This document shows, one piece after another, positions 42,620 to 52,112 of a stretch of DNA of 64,000 bases. Both the position numbers and the translations under genes were made by a program. Numbering within the stretch: position 1 is the stretch's first letter; every line of letters starts with the position of its first letter. The notes under the pieces are model-generated. The model saw nothing but the letters and a program-made list of their open reading frames with translations. It had not been told where the DNA came from and did not search any database. Source of the DNA: Egibacter sp. (GTDB lineage: Bacteria > Actinomycetota > Nitriliruptoria > Euzebyales > Egibacteraceae); contig PWFH01000148.1 of NCBI GenBank assembly GCA_003553795.1, forward strand, positions 1 to 64,000, written 5' to 3'.

Positions 42620-44010
42620 TCCCGCTCTCGCTGGCCCAGGTCGCCGACGTCGTCGGTGGCGCGCTGCTCGCCGACGACCCTGGCGAGACGACGGTGACCC
42701 GCGTCGCCATCGACTCCCGCGAGGCGGGGCCCGGCACGCTCTTCGTGCCCCTCGAGGGCAGCCGGGCCGACGGCCACGACTTCATCGGCGACGCGCTCGC
42801 GCGCGGGGCGGCGGGCTACCTCTGCGCCGAGGCGCGCTGCGCCGGCGGGTCGCTGCCGGCGGCGCCGCGGGGCGCGGTCGTCGTCGACGATCCCGCCGAT
42901 GCCCTGCTCGGCCTCGGCGCCTGGCTGCGCGAGGAGGTCGACCCCGTCGTCGTGACGCTCACCGGCTCGCAGGGCAAGACCACGACGAAGGACCTCATCG
43001 CCGCCGCGGTCGGGCGCACGCGCAGGGTCGTCGCCAACCGGGGCTCCTACAACAACGAGCTCGGCGTGCCCCTGACCTGCGCCGAGCTCGAGGCCGACAG
43101 CGAGGTCCTCGTGAGCGAGATCGGCGCCCGCGGGGTCGGGCACATCGCCCCCCTCGCGGCGCTGCTGCGCGCCGACGTCGCGATCGTCACCGCGGTGTCG
43201 GCCGCCCACCTCGAGCTCCTCGGCGACCTCGACACCGTCGCCCGCGCCAAGGCCGAGCTCGTCGAGGCCCTCGAGCCCGACGGCGTCGCGATCCTCAACG
43301 CCGACGACCCCCGTGTCGCGGCGATGGCCGGGCGCACGCGGGCGCGGGTCGTGACCTACGGCCTCGAGGCCGCCGCCGACTGGCGCGCGCGCGACGTCGT
43401 CCTCGACGGCGAGGCCCGGCCGCGCTTCCGCGCCGAGGGCCCGCACGGGCAGACCGAGGTCGTGCTGCCGCTGCCGGGCCGGCACAACGTCGGCAACGCC
43501 CTCGCCGCGCTCGCCGCCGCCCACGCCTGCGGGGTCGACCCCGCCGATGCCGCGGCCGGCCTCGCCGCCGCGCGGGTCTCGCGCTGGCGCATGGAGCTCG
43601 GCCGCCGCGACGACGGCACGAGGGTCCTCAACGACGCCTACAACGCCAACCCCGCCTCGACCGCGGCGGCCCTCGAGGCCCTCGTCGCGCTCGACGCGCG
43701 GCGGCGCTGGGCGGTGCTCGGGCTCATGGCCGAGCTCGGCGCCGGCAGCGAGGAGGCCCACCGCGCCGTCGGGCGCGCCTGCGCGGCACACGGCCTCGAC
43801 GGCGTCGTCGTCGTCGGGGAGGCCGCCCCCATCGTCGAGGGCGCGAGGCAGGCCGGCTTCCCCGGCGTCCTCGTGACGGTCGCCGACGCCGAGGAGGCCG
43901 CGGTGCGGCTCGCCGCGCTGCTCGAGCCCGGCGACGCGGTGCTCGTCAAGGCGAGCCGCTCGGTCGGCCTCGAGGGTCTGGCCGCCGACCTGCTGGAGGA
44001 GCGCCGGTGA
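42616..44010 (+). CDS. murF: UDP-MurNAc-tripeptide:D-Ala-D-Ala ligase
   Basis: Adds D-Ala-D-Ala to complete the cytoplasmic precursor. The 464-residue product has the Mur ligase ATP motif TGSQGKTTTKDL, the NELGVPLT block typical of MurF, and VLNDAYNANPAST in the C-terminal domain. Starts and ends in 4-base overlaps (ATGA with murE, GTGA with mraY). Confidence 0.95.
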   Translation: MIPLSLAQVADVVGGALLADDPGETTVTRVAIDSREAGPGTLFVPLEGSRADGHDFIGDALARGAAGYLCAEARCAGGSLPAAPRGAVVVDDPADALLGLGAWLREEVDPVVVTLTGSQGKTTTKDLIAAAVGRTRRVVANRGSYNNELGVPLTCAELEADSEVLVSEIGARGVGHIAPLAALLRADVAIVTAVSAAHLELLGDLDTVARAKAELVEALEPDGVAILNADDPRVAAMAGRTRARVVTYGLEAAADWRARDVVLDGEARPRFRAEGPHGQTEVVLPLPGRHNVGNALAALAAAHACGVDPADAAAGLAAARVSRWRMELGRRDDGTRVLNDAYNANPASTAAALEALVALDARRRWAVLGLMAELGAGSEEAHRAVGRACAAHGLDGVVVVGEAAPIVEGARQAGFPGVLVTVADAEEAAVRLAALLEPGDAVLVKASRSVGLEGLAADLLEERR

Positions 44011-45080
44011 TCGCCATCCTGCTCGCCGGCGCCCTCGCGCTCGTGCTCTCCCTGCTCGGGACCCCCGTGGTCATCCGCTTCTTCCGGCGGCGGGGGTACG
44101 GGCAGTACATCCGCGACGACGGCCCCCAAGCGCACCTCTCCAAGCGCGGCACCCCGACGATGGGCGGCACGGCGATCATCCTCGCCGCGGTCGTGGCCTA
44201 CCTCGTCGCGACGCTCACCGTCGGCCCGGGGCTCTCCGCGGGGGGCCTGCTCGCGATGGGGGCGTTCGCCGGCATGGGCGCGGTCGGCTTCCTCGACGAC
44301 TACCTCAAGCTGCGGCGCAACCGCAATCTCGGCTTGAGCTCGACGGCGAAGTTCCTCGGCCAGGCGCTCGTCGCCGTGCTCTTCGCCCTCGGCGCGCAGT
44401 ACGTCGCGGAGACCTCGACGCGGCTGTCGGTCATCGGCCAGACGGACTTCGACCTCGGCGCGTTCTTCGTGCTGTGGATCTTCCTCGTGCTCGCCGCGAC
44501 GTCGAACGCCGTGAACCTCACCGACGGGCTCGACGGGCTCGCCGCGGGCACCTCGGTGCTGATCTTCGGCGCCTACACGTTCATCGCCTACTGGATCTTC
44601 CGCACCGGTGACGCCGCCGTGCTCGGCAACGTCATCGTGAGCTACGAGGGCGCGTACTCCGTCGAGGCGTGGTTGCACGCCGACGCCGTCGCCGTGGCCG
44701 CGGCCGCCGCGGCCGGCGCGGCCCTCGGCTTCCTGTGGTGGAATGCCCCGCCCGCCCAGATCTTCATGGGCGACACCGGCTCGCTCGCGATCGGCGGGAT
44801 GCTCGCGGCGCTCGCCGTGCTCACCGAGACCGAGATCCTCCTCGTCGTCCTCGCCGGCCTCTACGTCCTCGAGACCGCCTCGGTCATCCTCCAGGTCGGC
44901 AGCTTCAAGCTCACCGGCAAGCGCATCTTCAGGATGGCGCCGTTGCACCATCACTTCGAGCTCGGCGGCTGGCAGGAGACGACGGTCATCGTGCGCTTCT
45001 GGATGATCGCCGGGCTCTTCGTGCTCGCCGGGGTCGGCCTCTTCTACGCCGACTACCTCGCACGGACGGGGGCGCTGTGA
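44007..45080 (+). CDS. mraY: Phospho-MurNAc-pentapeptide transferase (MraY, lipid I synthase)
   Basis: Transfers phospho-MurNAc-pentapeptide to undecaprenyl phosphate. The 357-residue product has about ten membrane helices, the GTPTMGG segment near residue 48, the catalytic FLDDYLK and NLTDGLDGLA motifs, and MAPLHHHFE in the C-terminal part. GTG start overlaps murF; the stop overlaps murD. Confidence 0.96.
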   Translation: MIAILLAGALALVLSLLGTPVVIRFFRRRGYGQYIRDDGPQAHLSKRGTPTMGGTAIILAAVVAYLVATLTVGPGLSAGGLLAMGAFAGMGAVGFLDDYLKLRRNRNLGLSSTAKFLGQALVAVLFALGAQYVAETSTRLSVIGQTDFDLGAFFVLWIFLVLAATSNAVNLTDGLDGLAAGTSVLIFGAYTFIAYWIFRTGDAAVLGNVIVSYEGAYSVEAWLHADAVAVAAAAAAGAALGFLWWNAPPAQIFMGDTGSLAIGGMLAALAVLTETEILLVVLAGLYVLETASVILQVGSFKLTGKRIFRMAPLHHHFELGGWQETTVIVRFWMIAGLFVLAGVGLFYADYLARTGAL

Positions 45081-46462
45081 CCGGCGCCTGGGAGGGCACC
45101 CGCGCGCTCGTCGCCGGCCTCGGCCGCTCCGGGGCCGCGGCGGCCCGCGCGCTCGCCGGGCGCGGCGCGGCGGTCCTCGCCGTCGACGTCGCCGAGGCCC
45201 CGGCGGTGGTCGAGGCCGCGGCCGCGCTCGCTGACGCGGGCGTCGACGCCGCGGTCGGGGTGGCCTTCGACGATCCCAGCCTGCTCGATGGCGTCGACCT
45301 CGTCGTGCCGAGCCCGGGGATCGCCCCGGCCAACCCGCTGCTCGCCGAGGCCGCCCGGCGCGGGGTGCCGGTGGCCAGCGAGCCCGAGCTCGCGTGGCGC
45401 CTGGCCGCCGGAGGCACCCGCCTCGCGGTGGTCACCGGCACGAACGGCAAGACGACGACGACCGAGCTGCTCGCCGCCCTGCTCGACGCGCCGGTGGGCG
45501 GCAACATCGGCACCCCGCTCTGCGACCTGCTCGCCGCGGCGAGCCCGCCGCCCCTCGTCGTCGCCGAGCTGTCGAGCTTCCAGCTGCACTACATCAGCGA
45601 CCTCGCCGCCGAGGTCGTCGTCCTGCTCAACCTCGCACCCGACCACCTCGACTGGCACGGCGACGAGGAGGCCTACGTCGCCGCGAAGGCGCGGGCCTGG
45701 CAGTGCGCGGCGCCGGGCGCCACCGTCGTCGTCGGCGATGACGAGGGCGCGCGGCAGGCCCTGCGACGCCACCCCTTCCGAGGCCACCGCATCGACGTCG
45801 TCGCCGGTGCGCCGGCTGCCGGCCAGCTCGGGATCGCCGACGGCGCCCTCGCGCTCGCCGACGACACCGGCGCGGTGCAGCGCATCGTCGCCGTCGACGA
45901 GCTCGGGGTGCGGGGTCGCCACAACGTCGCCAACGCCGCCGCCGCGGCCGCGGCCGCGGTCGCCGCCGGCGCCGGTCCCGGCACGCTCGCCGAGGCGTTG
46001 CGGCGCTACCATCCCGGCCCCCACCGCCTCGAGCCCGTCGCACACCGGGGCGGGGTCAGCTGGGTCAACGACTCGAAGGCGACCAACCCCCACGCCGCCG
46101 CGGCCGCCCTCGAGGCCCATCGCGGCGCCGCGCCGCGGATCGTCTGGATCGCCGGTGGGCTCGCCAAGGGCCTCGAGTTCTCGGCGCTGGCACCGGCGCT
46201 GCGCGAGCACGTCCGCGCCGCGATCACGATCGGCACGAGCGGGCCGGAGCTCGCCGCGCTCGCCCGCGCCGAGGGCGTCGAGGCCACCGAGGCCGGCACC
46301 CTCGAGCGGGCGGTCGCCCTCGCGGCGGCCACCGCCCGTCCCGGCGACGTCGTCCTGCTCGCGCCGGCCTGCGCCTCGATGGACCAGTTCGTCGACTACG
46401 CCGCCCGCGGGGAGGCCTTCCGCCGGGCCGTCACCGCCCTCGGCGAGGAGGTCGGCGCATGA
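45077..46462 (+). CDS. murD: UDP-MurNAc-L-alanine:D-glutamate ligase
   Basis: Adds D-Glu to UDP-MurNAc-L-Ala. The 461-residue product has the ALVAGLGRSG Rossmann opening, VVTGTNGKTTTTELL, the ELSSFQLH motif and VNDSKATNPHAAAAAL in the C-terminal domain. GTG overlaps the mraY stop; the stop overlaps ftsW as ATGA. Confidence 0.95.
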   Translation: MTGAWEGTRALVAGLGRSGAAAARALAGRGAAVLAVDVAEAPAVVEAAAALADAGVDAAVGVAFDDPSLLDGVDLVVPSPGIAPANPLLAEAARRGVPVASEPELAWRLAAGGTRLAVVTGTNGKTTTTELLAALLDAPVGGNIGTPLCDLLAAASPPPLVVAELSSFQLHYISDLAAEVVVLLNLAPDHLDWHGDEEAYVAAKARAWQCAAPGATVVVGDDEGARQALRRHPFRGHRIDVVAGAPAAGQLGIADGALALADDTGAVQRIVAVDELGVRGRHNVANAAAAAAAAVAAGAGPGTLAEALRRYHPGPHRLEPVAHRGGVSWVNDSKATNPHAAAAALEAHRGAAPRIVWIAGGLAKGLEFSALAPALREHVRAAITIGTSGPELAALARAEGVEATEAGTLERAVALAAATARPGDVVLLAPACASMDQFVDYAARGEAFRRAVTALGEEVGA

Positions 46463-47655
46463 GGGCCTGGCTCGCCACACGGCTGCCGCGGCCACGACCC
46501 GCGGCGGGGCGGATGACCCCCGAGGCGGCGATCCTCATCGCCACCGTCGCGGTCCTGCTCCTGCTCGGGCTCGTCATGAGCTTCTCCGCGTCGTTCGTGC
46601 GCTCGACGGTGGAGACCGGCGACCCCTTCGGCATCTTCCGCCGCCAGCTCGGCTGGGCGCTCGTCGGACTCGTCCCGCTGCTCCTGCTCGCGCGCAGCGA
46701 CCCCCAGCAGTGGCGGCGCTTCGCCACGCCCCTGCTCCTGCTCGCCCTGTCGCTGTCGGCGCTCGTGCTCGTGCCGAGCATCGGCCTCGAGGCCTACGGC
46801 GCGCGTCGCTGGCTGGCCGTCGGCCCGGTCACGCTGCAGCCCAGTGAGCTCCTCAAGCTCGCCGTGCCGCTCTACCTCGCCCACCTCCTCGCGCGACGCT
46901 GGCGCCGTGTGCGCGGCGGGGACCTCCACGCCCTGCTCATGCCGGCGCTGCCGCTGCTGGTCCTCGTCGCGGGGCTCGTCATCGCCGAGCCCGACCTCGA
47001 GACCTCGGCGCTGCTCGTGGCCATCGGCGGGCTCGTCCTCTTCACCGCCGGACTGCCGACGCGCCTGCTCGTGCTCGGGGGTGTCGGGCTCGGCGCCTTC
47101 GCCGTCGTGGCGATCACCCAGGTGGAGTTCCGCGTCGGGCGCATCGCCGCCTGGCTCGACCCGATGGCCGACCCCTCGAACCTCGGCTACCAGAGCGTCC
47201 AGGGCTTCCTCGCGCTGGGCTCGGGCGGCTGGCTGGGCACGGGCCTCGGCCAGGGGCGGGGCAAGTGGCTCTACCTGCCCAACGCCGACACCGACTTCAT
47301 CTTCGCGATCATCGGCGAGGAGCTCGGCCTCGTCGGCGCCCTCGCGACACTGCTGCTCTACGCCGCCCTCGCCGTCGGCGGGGTGCGCACCGCGCGCCTG
47401 GCCGTCGATCCCTTCGGCCGCCTCCTCGCGGTGGGGATCACCGGCTGGCTGCTCATGCAGGCGACGATGAACATCGGCTCGGTCGTCGGCCTGCTGCCGG
47501 TGACCGGGGTGACCCTCCCGCTCGTGAGCGTCGGCGGGTCCTCGCTCGTCGTGACGATGGCGGGGGTGGGCGCCCTGCTCGCGATCGCCCGGACGACCCG
47601 ACAGCCGCTGGCCGCCGCCGAGGAGCCAGCCCGTCGAGATGGAGCGCAGCGATGA
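46459..47655 (+). CDS. ftsW: Septal peptidoglycan glycosyltransferase FtsW
   Basis: SEDS-family polymerase working with FtsI. The 398-residue product has about ten membrane helices, the GARRWLAVGPVTLQPSEL loop, IAEPDLETSALL with the catalytic-region aspartate, and the C-terminal GVTLPLVSVGGSS. The stop overlaps the murC start by 4 bases, so no murG lies between them, unlike the usual ftsW-murG-murC order. Confidence 0.95.
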   Translation: MRAWLATRLPRPRPAAGRMTPEAAILIATVAVLLLLGLVMSFSASFVRSTVETGDPFGIFRRQLGWALVGLVPLLLLARSDPQQWRRFATPLLLLALSLSALVLVPSIGLEAYGARRWLAVGPVTLQPSELLKLAVPLYLAHLLARRWRRVRGGDLHALLMPALPLLVLVAGLVIAEPDLETSALLVAIGGLVLFTAGLPTRLLVLGGVGLGAFAVVAITQVEFRVGRIAAWLDPMADPSNLGYQSVQGFLALGSGGWLGTGLGQGRGKWLYLPNADTDFIFAIIGEELGLVGALATLLLYAALAVGGVRTARLAVDPFGRLLAVGITGWLLMQATMNIGSVVGLLPVTGVTLPLVSVGGSSLVVTMAGVGALLAIARTTRQPLAAAEEPARRDGAQR

Positions 47656-49040
47656 CGACGCCCGCGATCACCCCAGGCGCCCACGTCCACCTCGTCGGGA
47701 TCGGCGGGGTCGGCATGAGCGCCCTCGCCCAGCTGCTCCTCGAGCGCGGCCACCCCGTGAGCGGCAGCGACCTGCGCGGAGGGCGCACGACCGTCGGCCT
47801 CGAGGCGATGGGCGCGCGCATCCACGTCGGCCACGACGCCGCGCACCTCGCCGACGCCGACGTCGTCGCGATCTCCACGGCGATCCCCGAGCGCAACCCC
47901 GAGCTCGCGGCCGCCCGGCAGCGGGGCCTGCCGGTGCTGCGGCGGGCCGAGCTGCTCGCCGCGCTCATCGAGGGGCAGCGCGGGCTGCTCATCGCCGGTA
48001 CGCACGGCAAGACGACGACGACGGCGATGGTCACCGTCGCGCTGCAGGCCGCCGGTCACGACCCCTCCTTCGCGATCGGCGGGCGGCTGCACGAGGCGGG
48101 GACGAGCGCGCACCACGGCAGCGGTGACGTCTTCGTCGCCGAGGCCGACGAGTCGGACTCCTCGTTCCTCGTCTTCACCCCCGACTGCGCGGTCGTCACG
48201 AACGTCGAGCTCGACCACCACGACCACTTCGCCGGGGTCGAGGCGGTCGACGAGGTCTTCCGGGGCTTCCTCGCCCACCGCACCGCCGGCGCCCCGGCGA
48301 TCGTCTGCCTCGACGACCCGGGGGTCCGCCGTCTCCTCGACGACATCGCCGAGCCGGTGGTGACCTACGGGCGCGACGACGCCGCGGACCTGCGCATCCT
48401 CGACGAGGCCTACGGCCGGGAGGGCTCGGCCTTCACCCTGCGCATCGACGGCGAGGAGCTCGGGCCGGTGTCGCTGCGCCTGCCCGGCCCGCACAACGTC
48501 GCCAACGCCGCCGCGGCGCTCGGCGCGGCGCGCTGGGCGGGGGCCGACCTCGCCGCCGCCGCCGAGGGCCTCGCGCGCTACGGCGGCACCCAGCGCCGCT
48601 TCCAGCGCCTCGGCGAGGCTGCCGGGATCACCGTCGTCGACGACTACGCCCACCACCCCACCGAGCTGCGCGCCACCCTCACCGCCGCCCGTCAGCACCA
48701 CCCCGGCGGCCGGGTCGTCGCGGTCTTCCAGCCCCACCGCTACTCGCGGACCGCCGCGCTGGGCGAGGCCCTCGGCGAAGCCCTCGCCGCCGCCGACCTC
48801 GCGATCGTCGCCGACGTCTACGGCGCGGGGGAGACCCCGGTGGCGGGGGTCACCGGCGGGCTCGTCGCCGACGCCGCAGCCGCCCGGGGCGGCACCGCGC
48901 GCTTCGTCAGTGCCGGGGAGTCCCTCCTCGAGGTCGTCGTCGAGGCCGTCGAGCGCGGGGACCTCGTGCTCACCCTCGGCGCGGGGGACATCACCGAGCT
49001 CGGCCCCCAGCTGCTGCGGCGCTTCGGTGGTGGGGGATGA
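47652..49040 (+). CDS. murC: UDP-N-acetylmuramate:L-alanine ligase
   Basis: Adds the first amino acid of the stem peptide. The 462-residue product has HLVGIGGVGMSALAQ, AGTHGKTTTTAM, EADESDSSFL and DDYAHHPTELRATL, all MurC hallmarks. It overlaps ftsW upstream and ftsQ downstream by 4 bases each. murB, which often follows murC in actinobacteria-like clusters of other phyla, is absent here. Confidence 0.95.
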   Translation: MTTPAITPGAHVHLVGIGGVGMSALAQLLLERGHPVSGSDLRGGRTTVGLEAMGARIHVGHDAAHLADADVVAISTAIPERNPELAAARQRGLPVLRRAELLAALIEGQRGLLIAGTHGKTTTTAMVTVALQAAGHDPSFAIGGRLHEAGTSAHHGSGDVFVAEADESDSSFLVFTPDCAVVTNVELDHHDHFAGVEAVDEVFRGFLAHRTAGAPAIVCLDDPGVRRLLDDIAEPVVTYGRDDAADLRILDEAYGREGSAFTLRIDGEELGPVSLRLPGPHNVANAAAALGAARWAGADLAAAAEGLARYGGTQRRFQRLGEAAGITVVDDYAHHPTELRATLTAARQHHPGGRVVAVFQPHRYSRTAALGEALGEALAAADLAIVADVYGAGETPVAGVTGGLVADAAAARGGTARFVSAGESLLEVVVEAVERGDLVLTLGAGDITELGPQLLRRFGGGG

Positions 49041-49846
49041 GCGCCACCGCGCCGCCACGAGCGCCGATGGACGGCCGCATCGCCGAGCGGCGCGCCGAGG
49101 TCGCCGGGTACCGCCGTCGCCGCCGGCGTCGGGGCCTGGCGAGCCTCGCCGTCCTCGCCGTCCTCGCCGCCGGGTCCGGCGCGCTGCTCGCCTCCCCGCT
49201 CTTCGGCCTCGAGGAGGTCCGCGTCAGCGGCATCGAGGGGGAGCGGGCCGCGGAGGTCGTCGACGCCGTGGGCCTCGCGTCGGGCACGCACCTCGTCACC
49301 GCCGACGTGGCCGGGGCCGCCGAGCGTGTCGCCGCTCTGGCCTGGGTGGGGGAGGTCGAGGTGCGGCGTGCCCCACCCGCGGCGATCGAGGTCGACGTCG
49401 TCGCGCGACGGCCCGCCGCCGCCGTCCATCTCGAGGACACGACCTGGACCGTCGACGCCTCCGGGGTCGTCCTCGCGGGCGGGGCGCCCGAGGGGGCGCT
49501 GGCCATCGACGCGCCGAACTCCGTGCTGCCCGGACCCGGGGTGCGGGCCTCCGACGCCGCGGTCGTCAACGCGCTCACCTTCCACGCCGCACTGCCCGAC
49601 GAGGTGGCCGAGCGCGTCGTGCGCTACGAGGCCCGCAGCGGGCGCTCCCTGCGGATGCGCGTAGCCCCCGCCGAGGGCGAGGAGGTCTGGGTGCGCGTCG
49701 GCGCTGCCGAGGACGTCGAGCGCAAGGCCCAGGCCCTCGAGCTGCTCCTCGAGCAGGCCGGTGACCGACTCGCCGAAGGCGGCGTCGCCGAGCTCGACGT
49801 GCGCGCCCCCGGCAACCCCGTGCTCGTCCCGCTCGACGAGGGGTGA
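49037..49846 (+). CDS. ftsQ: Cell division protein FtsQ
   Basis: A 269-residue bitopic divisome protein: a basic cytoplasmic N-terminus (YRRRRRRRG), a membrane helix (LASLAVLAVLAAGSGALLA), a POTRA domain (FGLEEVRVSGIEG...VGEVEVRRAPPAAIEVDVVARRP) and the FtsQ beta domain. ATGA overlap with murC. No ftsA follows, as is normal for actinobacteria. Confidence 0.9.
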   Translation: MSATAPPRAPMDGRIAERRAEVAGYRRRRRRRGLASLAVLAVLAAGSGALLASPLFGLEEVRVSGIEGERAAEVVDAVGLASGTHLVTADVAGAAERVAALAWVGEVEVRRAPPAAIEVDVVARRPAAAVHLEDTTWTVDASGVVLAGGAPEGALAIDAPNSVLPGPGVRASDAAVVNALTFHAALPDEVAERVVRYEARSGRSLRMRVAPAEGEEVWVRVGAAEDVERKAQALELLLEQAGDRLAEGGVAELDVRAPGNPVLVPLDEG

Positions 49847-49891
49847 GGGTCGGCCAGGCGCCGGCTCGGTCGCCCGGACGGGTGCGCATGC

Positions 49892-49920
49892 TTGACGGTC
49901 AAGGTCGAGGTGCGTAAGGT
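49892..49920 (+). promoter_or_regulatory. ftsZ promoter TTGACG-17-TAAGGT
   Basis: TTGACG at 49892-49897 and TAAGGT at 49915-49920 with a 17-base spacer. The -35 is inside a small palindrome, TTGAC-G-GTCAA. Transcription would begin near 49927, leaving a leader of about 198 bases. Confidence 0.75.
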
Positions 49921-49933
49921 CCCACGGATGAAG

Positions 49934-49964
49934 TTGACATAACTCTAACCCTCTACTTGAGGGT
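49934..49964 (+). promoter_or_regulatory. TTGACA and inverted repeat in the ftsZ leader
   Basis: TTGACA at 49934-49939 is followed by ACCCTC, loop TACTT, GAGGGT (49948-49964). I remember similar TTGACATAAC plus CCCTC/GAGGG blocks upstream of ftsZ in other actinobacteria. No good -10 follows at normal spacing, so it may be an operator or an mRNA stem rather than a second promoter. Confidence 0.45.
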
Positions 49965-50055
49965 GAGGGATCGCCGGAGCAGCGCTTGCGCCGGCGAGCA
50001 CCTCGGCGCCGTCGCGCGGTGACGCGGCCCCGGAGGACGGGGGCGTCGCCGCGTC

Positions 50056-50069
50056 GTCGGACGTCCGAC
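50056..50069. repeat. 14-bp perfect palindrome in the ftsZ leader
   Basis: GTCGGACGTCCGAC is fully self-complementary and lies 55 bases before the ftsZ start. It could be a protein-binding site; nothing else in the leader explains it. Confidence 0.4.
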
Positions 50070-50124
50070 CCGCGCACCACGACCTGGCCCCGCTGCCAGG
50101 CGCACCGAGGCGTAAGGAGCAGCC

Positions 50125-51303
50125 GTGGCGGCACCCCAGAACTACCTCGCGGTCATCAAGGTCGTCGGGATCGGTGGAGGCGGCGTCAACGCCGTCAACC
50201 GCATGATCGAGGCAGGCCTCAAGGGCGTCGAGTTCGTCGCGGTCAACACCGACGCGCAGGCGCTGCTCATGTCCGACGCCGACGTCAAGCTCGACGTCGG
50301 CCGGGAGCTCACCCGGGGCCTCGGCGCCGGCAGCGACCCCGACGTCGGCCAGAAGGCCGCCGAGGAGCACCGCGACGAGATCGAGGAGGTGCTCAAGGGC
50401 GCCGACATGGTCTTCGTCACCGCCGGGGAGGGCGGCGGCACCGGCACCGGCGGGGCCCCGATCATCGCCGAGGTCGCCAAGGGTCTCGGGGCCCTCACGA
50501 TCGGCGTGGTCACGCGCCCCTTCAGCTTCGAGGGCCGCCGCCGCAGCGTCCAGGCCGAGAAGGGGATCGAGGACCTGCGCGACGCCGTCGACCCCCTCAT
50601 CGTCATCCCCAACGACCGCCTCCTCGAGATCGCCGACGCCGACACGTCGATGCTCGCGGCGTTCCGCCTCGCCGACGACATCCTCCTGCACGGGGTGGCG
50701 GGCATCACCGACCTCATCACGACGCCGGGGCTCATCAACACCGACTTCGCCGACGTCTCGGCGATCATGCGCGACGCCGGCAGCGCCCTCATGGGGATCG
50801 GTCGCGCCCGCGGCGAGAACCGTGCGCTCGAGGCCGCGCGGATGGCGGTCTCCTCGCCGCTGCTCGAGGCCTCCATCGACGGCGCCCGCGGGGTCCTCCT
50901 CACGATCAACGGCGGCAGCGACCTCGGGCTCTACGAGGTCAACGAGTCCGCCGAGGTCATCGCCCAGGCGGCGGATCCGGACGCGAACATCATCTTCGGC
51001 ACGGTCATCGACGACGCGCTCGGCGACGAGGTCAAGATCACCGTCATCGCCGCCGGCTTCGACGTGAGCCTGTCCTCCTCGGCTCCGGCGTCCGAGCCGG
51101 CGCAGCAGCAGCCCCAGCCGCAGCCCTCGCCGCTCGCCGGCTACGGCCTCGACGACGACGAGGAGGACGATGACGACCTCTTCGGGGGCGCCGAGGAGGA
51201 GCCCGCCGCCTCGCAGGAGCGTGGCCCGCGCCCGCCACTGCTGCTCGAGGACGACGACGACGATGACGACGACCTCGACATCCCCAGCTTCCTCAAGCAG
51301 TGA
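50125..51303 (+). CDS. ftsZ: Cell division GTPase FtsZ
   Basis: Tubulin-like GTPase forming the Z ring. The 392-residue product has GGGTGTG at 103-109, the T7 loop segment [11 protein letters not shown], and a conserved core to about residue 320. A Pro/Gln then strongly acidic linker (two runs of Asp/Glu) follows, and the protein ends [10 protein letters not shown], the conserved tail that binds SepF. GTG start has AAGGAG upstream. The stop overlaps pgeF (GTGA). Confidence 0.97.
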   Translation: MAAPQNYLAVIKVVGIGGGGVNAVNRMIEAGLKGVEFVAVNTDAQALLMSDADVKLDVGRELTRGLGAGSDPDVGQKAAEEHRDEIEEVLKGADMVFVTAGEGGGTGTGGAPIIAEVAKGLGALTIGVVTRPFSFEGRRRSVQAEKGIEDLRDAVDPLIVIPNDRLLEIADADTSMLAAFRLADDILLHGVAGITDLITTPGLINTDFADVSAIMRDAGSALMGIGRARGENRALEAARMAVSSPLLEASIDGARGVLLTINGGSDLGLYEVNESAEVIAQAADPDANIIFGTVIDDALGDEVKITVIAAGFDVSLSSSAPASEPAQQQPQPQPSPLAGYGLDDDEEDDDDLFGGAEEEPAASQERGPRPPLLLEDDDDDDDDLDIPSFLKQ

Positions 51304-52112
51304 GCGTCGGTGTCGGCACCGAGCAGCGCCGGGCGGCGGGAGCCCCCGGCGGCCTCGGCGTGCCCGAGGCGCGCGTGGCCTTCGGTGGTCGCCACCCGAG
51401 CCTGCCCGGTGAGGGCAACGTCTCGCTCGTCGTCGGTGATGGCGAGCCGCTCGCCGCACGGCGCGCCCTGCTCGCCGAGGTCGGCGCCGGGATCGACGAC
51501 GCGGTCTTCATGGAGCAGGTCCACGGCGCGGCGGTCGCCAGCGTCGGGCGCGAGGACCGTGGGCGGGGAGCCCACGGGCACGATCAGGCGGTCTCCGGGG
51601 TCGACGGCCTCGTGACCTTCGACGACGACGTCGCGCTCGTCGTCATGACCGCCGACTGCGTGCCGGTCCTCGTCGCCGATCCACGCGGTGGCGTCGGCGT
51701 GGCGCACGCCGGTCGCGCCGGCGTCCTCGCCGGGGTGGTGCCCGCGCTGCTCGCCGCGCTCGCGCCGCGCGACCCTGCCGCACTCGTCGCCATGCTCGGA
51801 CCGGCGATCGACGGGTGCTGCTACGAGCTCGACGCCGAGGCCGCCGAGGCCCTGGCCACGGCGCAGCCCGCGGCCGCGGCGCGCACGACGTGGGGCAGCC
51901 CGAGCGCGGACCTGCGCAGGGCCGTGGCCGCGCAACTCGCCGCGGCCGGCGTCGCGCGCGTCGAGACCGTCGGCGGCTGCACGCGTTGCACGCATCCCAC
52001 GCGCTTCAGCCACCGCGCGGAGCCCGGCGCGGGCCGGCAGGGCAGCGTCATCGTGCGCCGGCCCTCCCGGGCGGGCGTCGACGGGGGCGCGCTCGCGGGG
52101 CCCGGCCGATGA
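51300..52112 (+). CDS. pgeF: Purine nucleoside phosphorylase/peptidoglycan editing factor, YfiH family
   Basis: A 270-residue member of the multicopper-oxidase-like (DUF152) family that follows ftsZ in most actinobacteria. Metal-site motifs: [26 protein letters not shown] and the C-terminal [14 protein letters not shown]. coli PgeF removes misplaced L-Ser-containing muropeptides; purine nucleoside activity is reported for relatives. Coupled to ftsZ and yggS by 4-base overlaps. Confidence 0.9.
   Translation: MSVGVGTEQRRAAGAPGGLGVPEARVAFGGRHPSLPGEGNVSLVVGDGEPLAARRALLAEVGAGIDDAVFMEQVHGAAVASVGREDRGRGAHGHDQAVSGVDGLVTFDDDVALVVMTADCVPVLVADPRGGVGVAHAGRAGVLAGVVPALLAALAPRDPAALVAMLGPAIDGCCYELDAEAAEALATAQPAAAARTTWGSPSADLRRAVAAQLAAAGVARVETVGGCTRCTHPTRFSHRAEPGAGRQGSVIVRRPSRAGVDGGALAGPGR

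Noticed and set aside
47640-47660. A hidden or fused murG
   Set aside because: ftsW and murC are full length with their own family ends and overlap by 4 bases; neither carries a GT28 domain.
49934-49964. Second ftsZ promoter using TTGACA at 49934
   Set aside because: No TANNNT box occurs 15-19 bases downstream, so it is reported only as a conserved-looking block with an inverted repeat.
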